Source: an uncultured Hyphomicrobiales bacterium (GTDB lineage Bacteria; Pseudomonadota; Alphaproteobacteria; Rhizobiales; Beijerinckiaceae). Taken from it: 64,000 nt of DNA. Made by a program: the position numbers and the translations under genes. Location of the stretch: positions 1 through 64,000 of the forward strand of contig CAIOVE010000019.1 in the NCBI GenBank assembly GCA_903861645.1, read 5' to 3'. The notes under the pieces are model-generated. The model was not told where the DNA came from, made no database searches, and saw only the letters and a program-made list of their open reading frames with translations. Shown piece after piece: positions 63,454-64,000 of the stretch (position 1 is its first letter; every line of letters starts with the position of its first letter).

Positions 63454-64000
63454 ATGAACCCGCTCGACAATCACCCCTTCGCCAAGATGAATGGCGCCGG
63501 CAACGCGATCGTCGTTCTCGACCTGCGGGGCGAGGCGACGGAGGTCTCGCCATCGCAGGCGCGGGCCATCGCAAGGGCGCGCGGGCTCGCCTATGACCAG
63601 TTAATGGTTCTGCACGATCCGCGGACGGCGGGCATGACGGCCTTCATGCGCATCTACAACAACGACGGCTCGCTCTCGTCGGCGTGCGGCAACGGCACGC
63701 GCTGCGTCGCCTGGTTCCTGACGCGCGGGAAGGACACGAAGCGGCTGCTGCTGGAGACCGACGCCGGACCGCTCGAATGTCTGCGCGAGGGGGAATGGCG
63801 GTTCAAGGTCGACATGGGCCCGCCCCGCCTCGACGCCGCGCGCATTCCCCTGCTGGACCACGCGCTCGACACGGGCGCCGTTCGGATCGTCGCCCCCGAC
63901 CTGCCGGGCGACCTGCCGCCCTTCTCCGCCGTCAACATGGGCAACCCGCACGCGGTGTTCTTCGTGCCCGACGCGGCCGCCATCGATCTGGCCGGCCTCG
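63454..64000 (+). CDS. dapF: Diaminopimelate epimerase, 5' part (runs off the window)
   Basis: The first 182 codons of the enzyme that interconverts L,L- and meso-diaminopimelate for lysine and peptidoglycan synthesis. FAKMNGAGNAIVV is the conserved start and ACGNGTRC contains the first catalytic cysteine (C78). MGNPHAVFFV is also typical. The second catalytic cysteine is beyond the window. FMRIYNNDGS precedes the active site as usual. ATG 63454 gives the standard N-terminus. Confidence 0.94.
   Translation, partial: MNPLDNHPFAKMNGAGNAIVVLDLRGEATEVSPSQARAIARARGLAYDQLMVLHDPRTAGMTAFMRIYNNDGSLSSACGNGTRCVAWFLTRGKDTKRLLLETDAGPLECLREGEWRFKVDMGPPRLDAARIPLLDHALDTGAVRIVAPDLPGDLPPFSAVNMGNPHAVFFVPDAAAIDLAGL

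Overview
The window is a GC-rich, densely coded chromosomal segment. No gene-free stretch exceeds about 250 bases, and I see no rRNA, tRNA or CRISPR. Gene content points to an alphaproteobacterium, probably of the Hyphomicrobiales and perhaps near Beijerinckiaceae or Nitrobacteraceae. Supporting features are a ptsP-prfA pair, a tadA/rluB/rsmD block, DUF2853 and ExoD proteins, a soxXYZA set with flavocytochrome c genes, many Bug-type binding proteins, and a fluoroacetate dehalogenase like that of Rhodopseudomonas. The genus cannot be fixed from the sequence alone.

Layout, left to right. 1-2.5 kb: the edge of an IS5-family element abuts a 5'-truncated fliI tail, followed by an overlapping unknown membrane protein and a POT peptide transporter. 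2.5-6.7 kb: a decarboxylase-type amidohydrolase, an orphan Bug binding protein, and a LysR regulator divergent from an SbtA-type bicarbonate transporter. 6.8-12.1 kb: a complete dipeptide-type ABC transporter. 12-18 kb: PrpD-like protein, gpmI, an ABC-2 exporter pair and an FAD oxidoreductase. 18-25.7 kb: a catabolic-looking group (Bug protein, aldo/keto reductase, Rieske oxygenase, NMT1-type binding protein behind a G14 tract, SDR, FAD monooxygenase). 25.8-33.8 kb: housekeeping and envelope genes (lytic transglycosylase, DUF1223, prfA, ptsP, cyclopropane synthase, DUF2853, L,D-transpeptidase). 33.9-37.5 kb: a minus-strand sulfur-oxidation cluster (cytochrome c, soxF, X, Y, Z, A) with no soxB or soxCD in view. 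37.5-40.2 kb: an exported molybdenum hydroxylase and its 2Fe-2S subunit. 40.3-44.9 kb: a complete branched-chain amino acid-type ABC transporter. 45-53.3 kb: an oxygenase reductase, acyl-CoA dehydrogenase, ExoD, then a plus-strand cassette of FMN 2-hydroxyacid oxidase, MFS carrier, LLM flavoprotein, a degenerate alpha/beta hydrolase and a fluoroacetate dehalogenase. 53.3-64 kb: tadA, rluB with a repeat tail, rsmD, a VanA-like Rieske oxygenase, two small membrane proteins (one of the superinfection-immunity family), an alcohol dehydrogenase, secA with a strong terminator, a GyrI-like periplasmic protein and the start of dapF.

Together the genes suggest a metabolically versatile soil or water bacterium that takes up peptides, organic acids and possibly bicarbonate, degrades aromatic and perhaps fluorinated acids, and oxidises reduced sulfur. 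I found no proven new system. The best candidates are the dehalogenase/hydroxyacid-oxidase cassette with its apparently dead hydrolase (48.0-53.3 kb), the soxB-less Sox cluster with an atypical SoxY tail (33.9-37.5 kb), the G14 tract before a binding-protein gene (21.75 kb), and the 42-residue repeat tail on RluB (55.2-55.7 kb).
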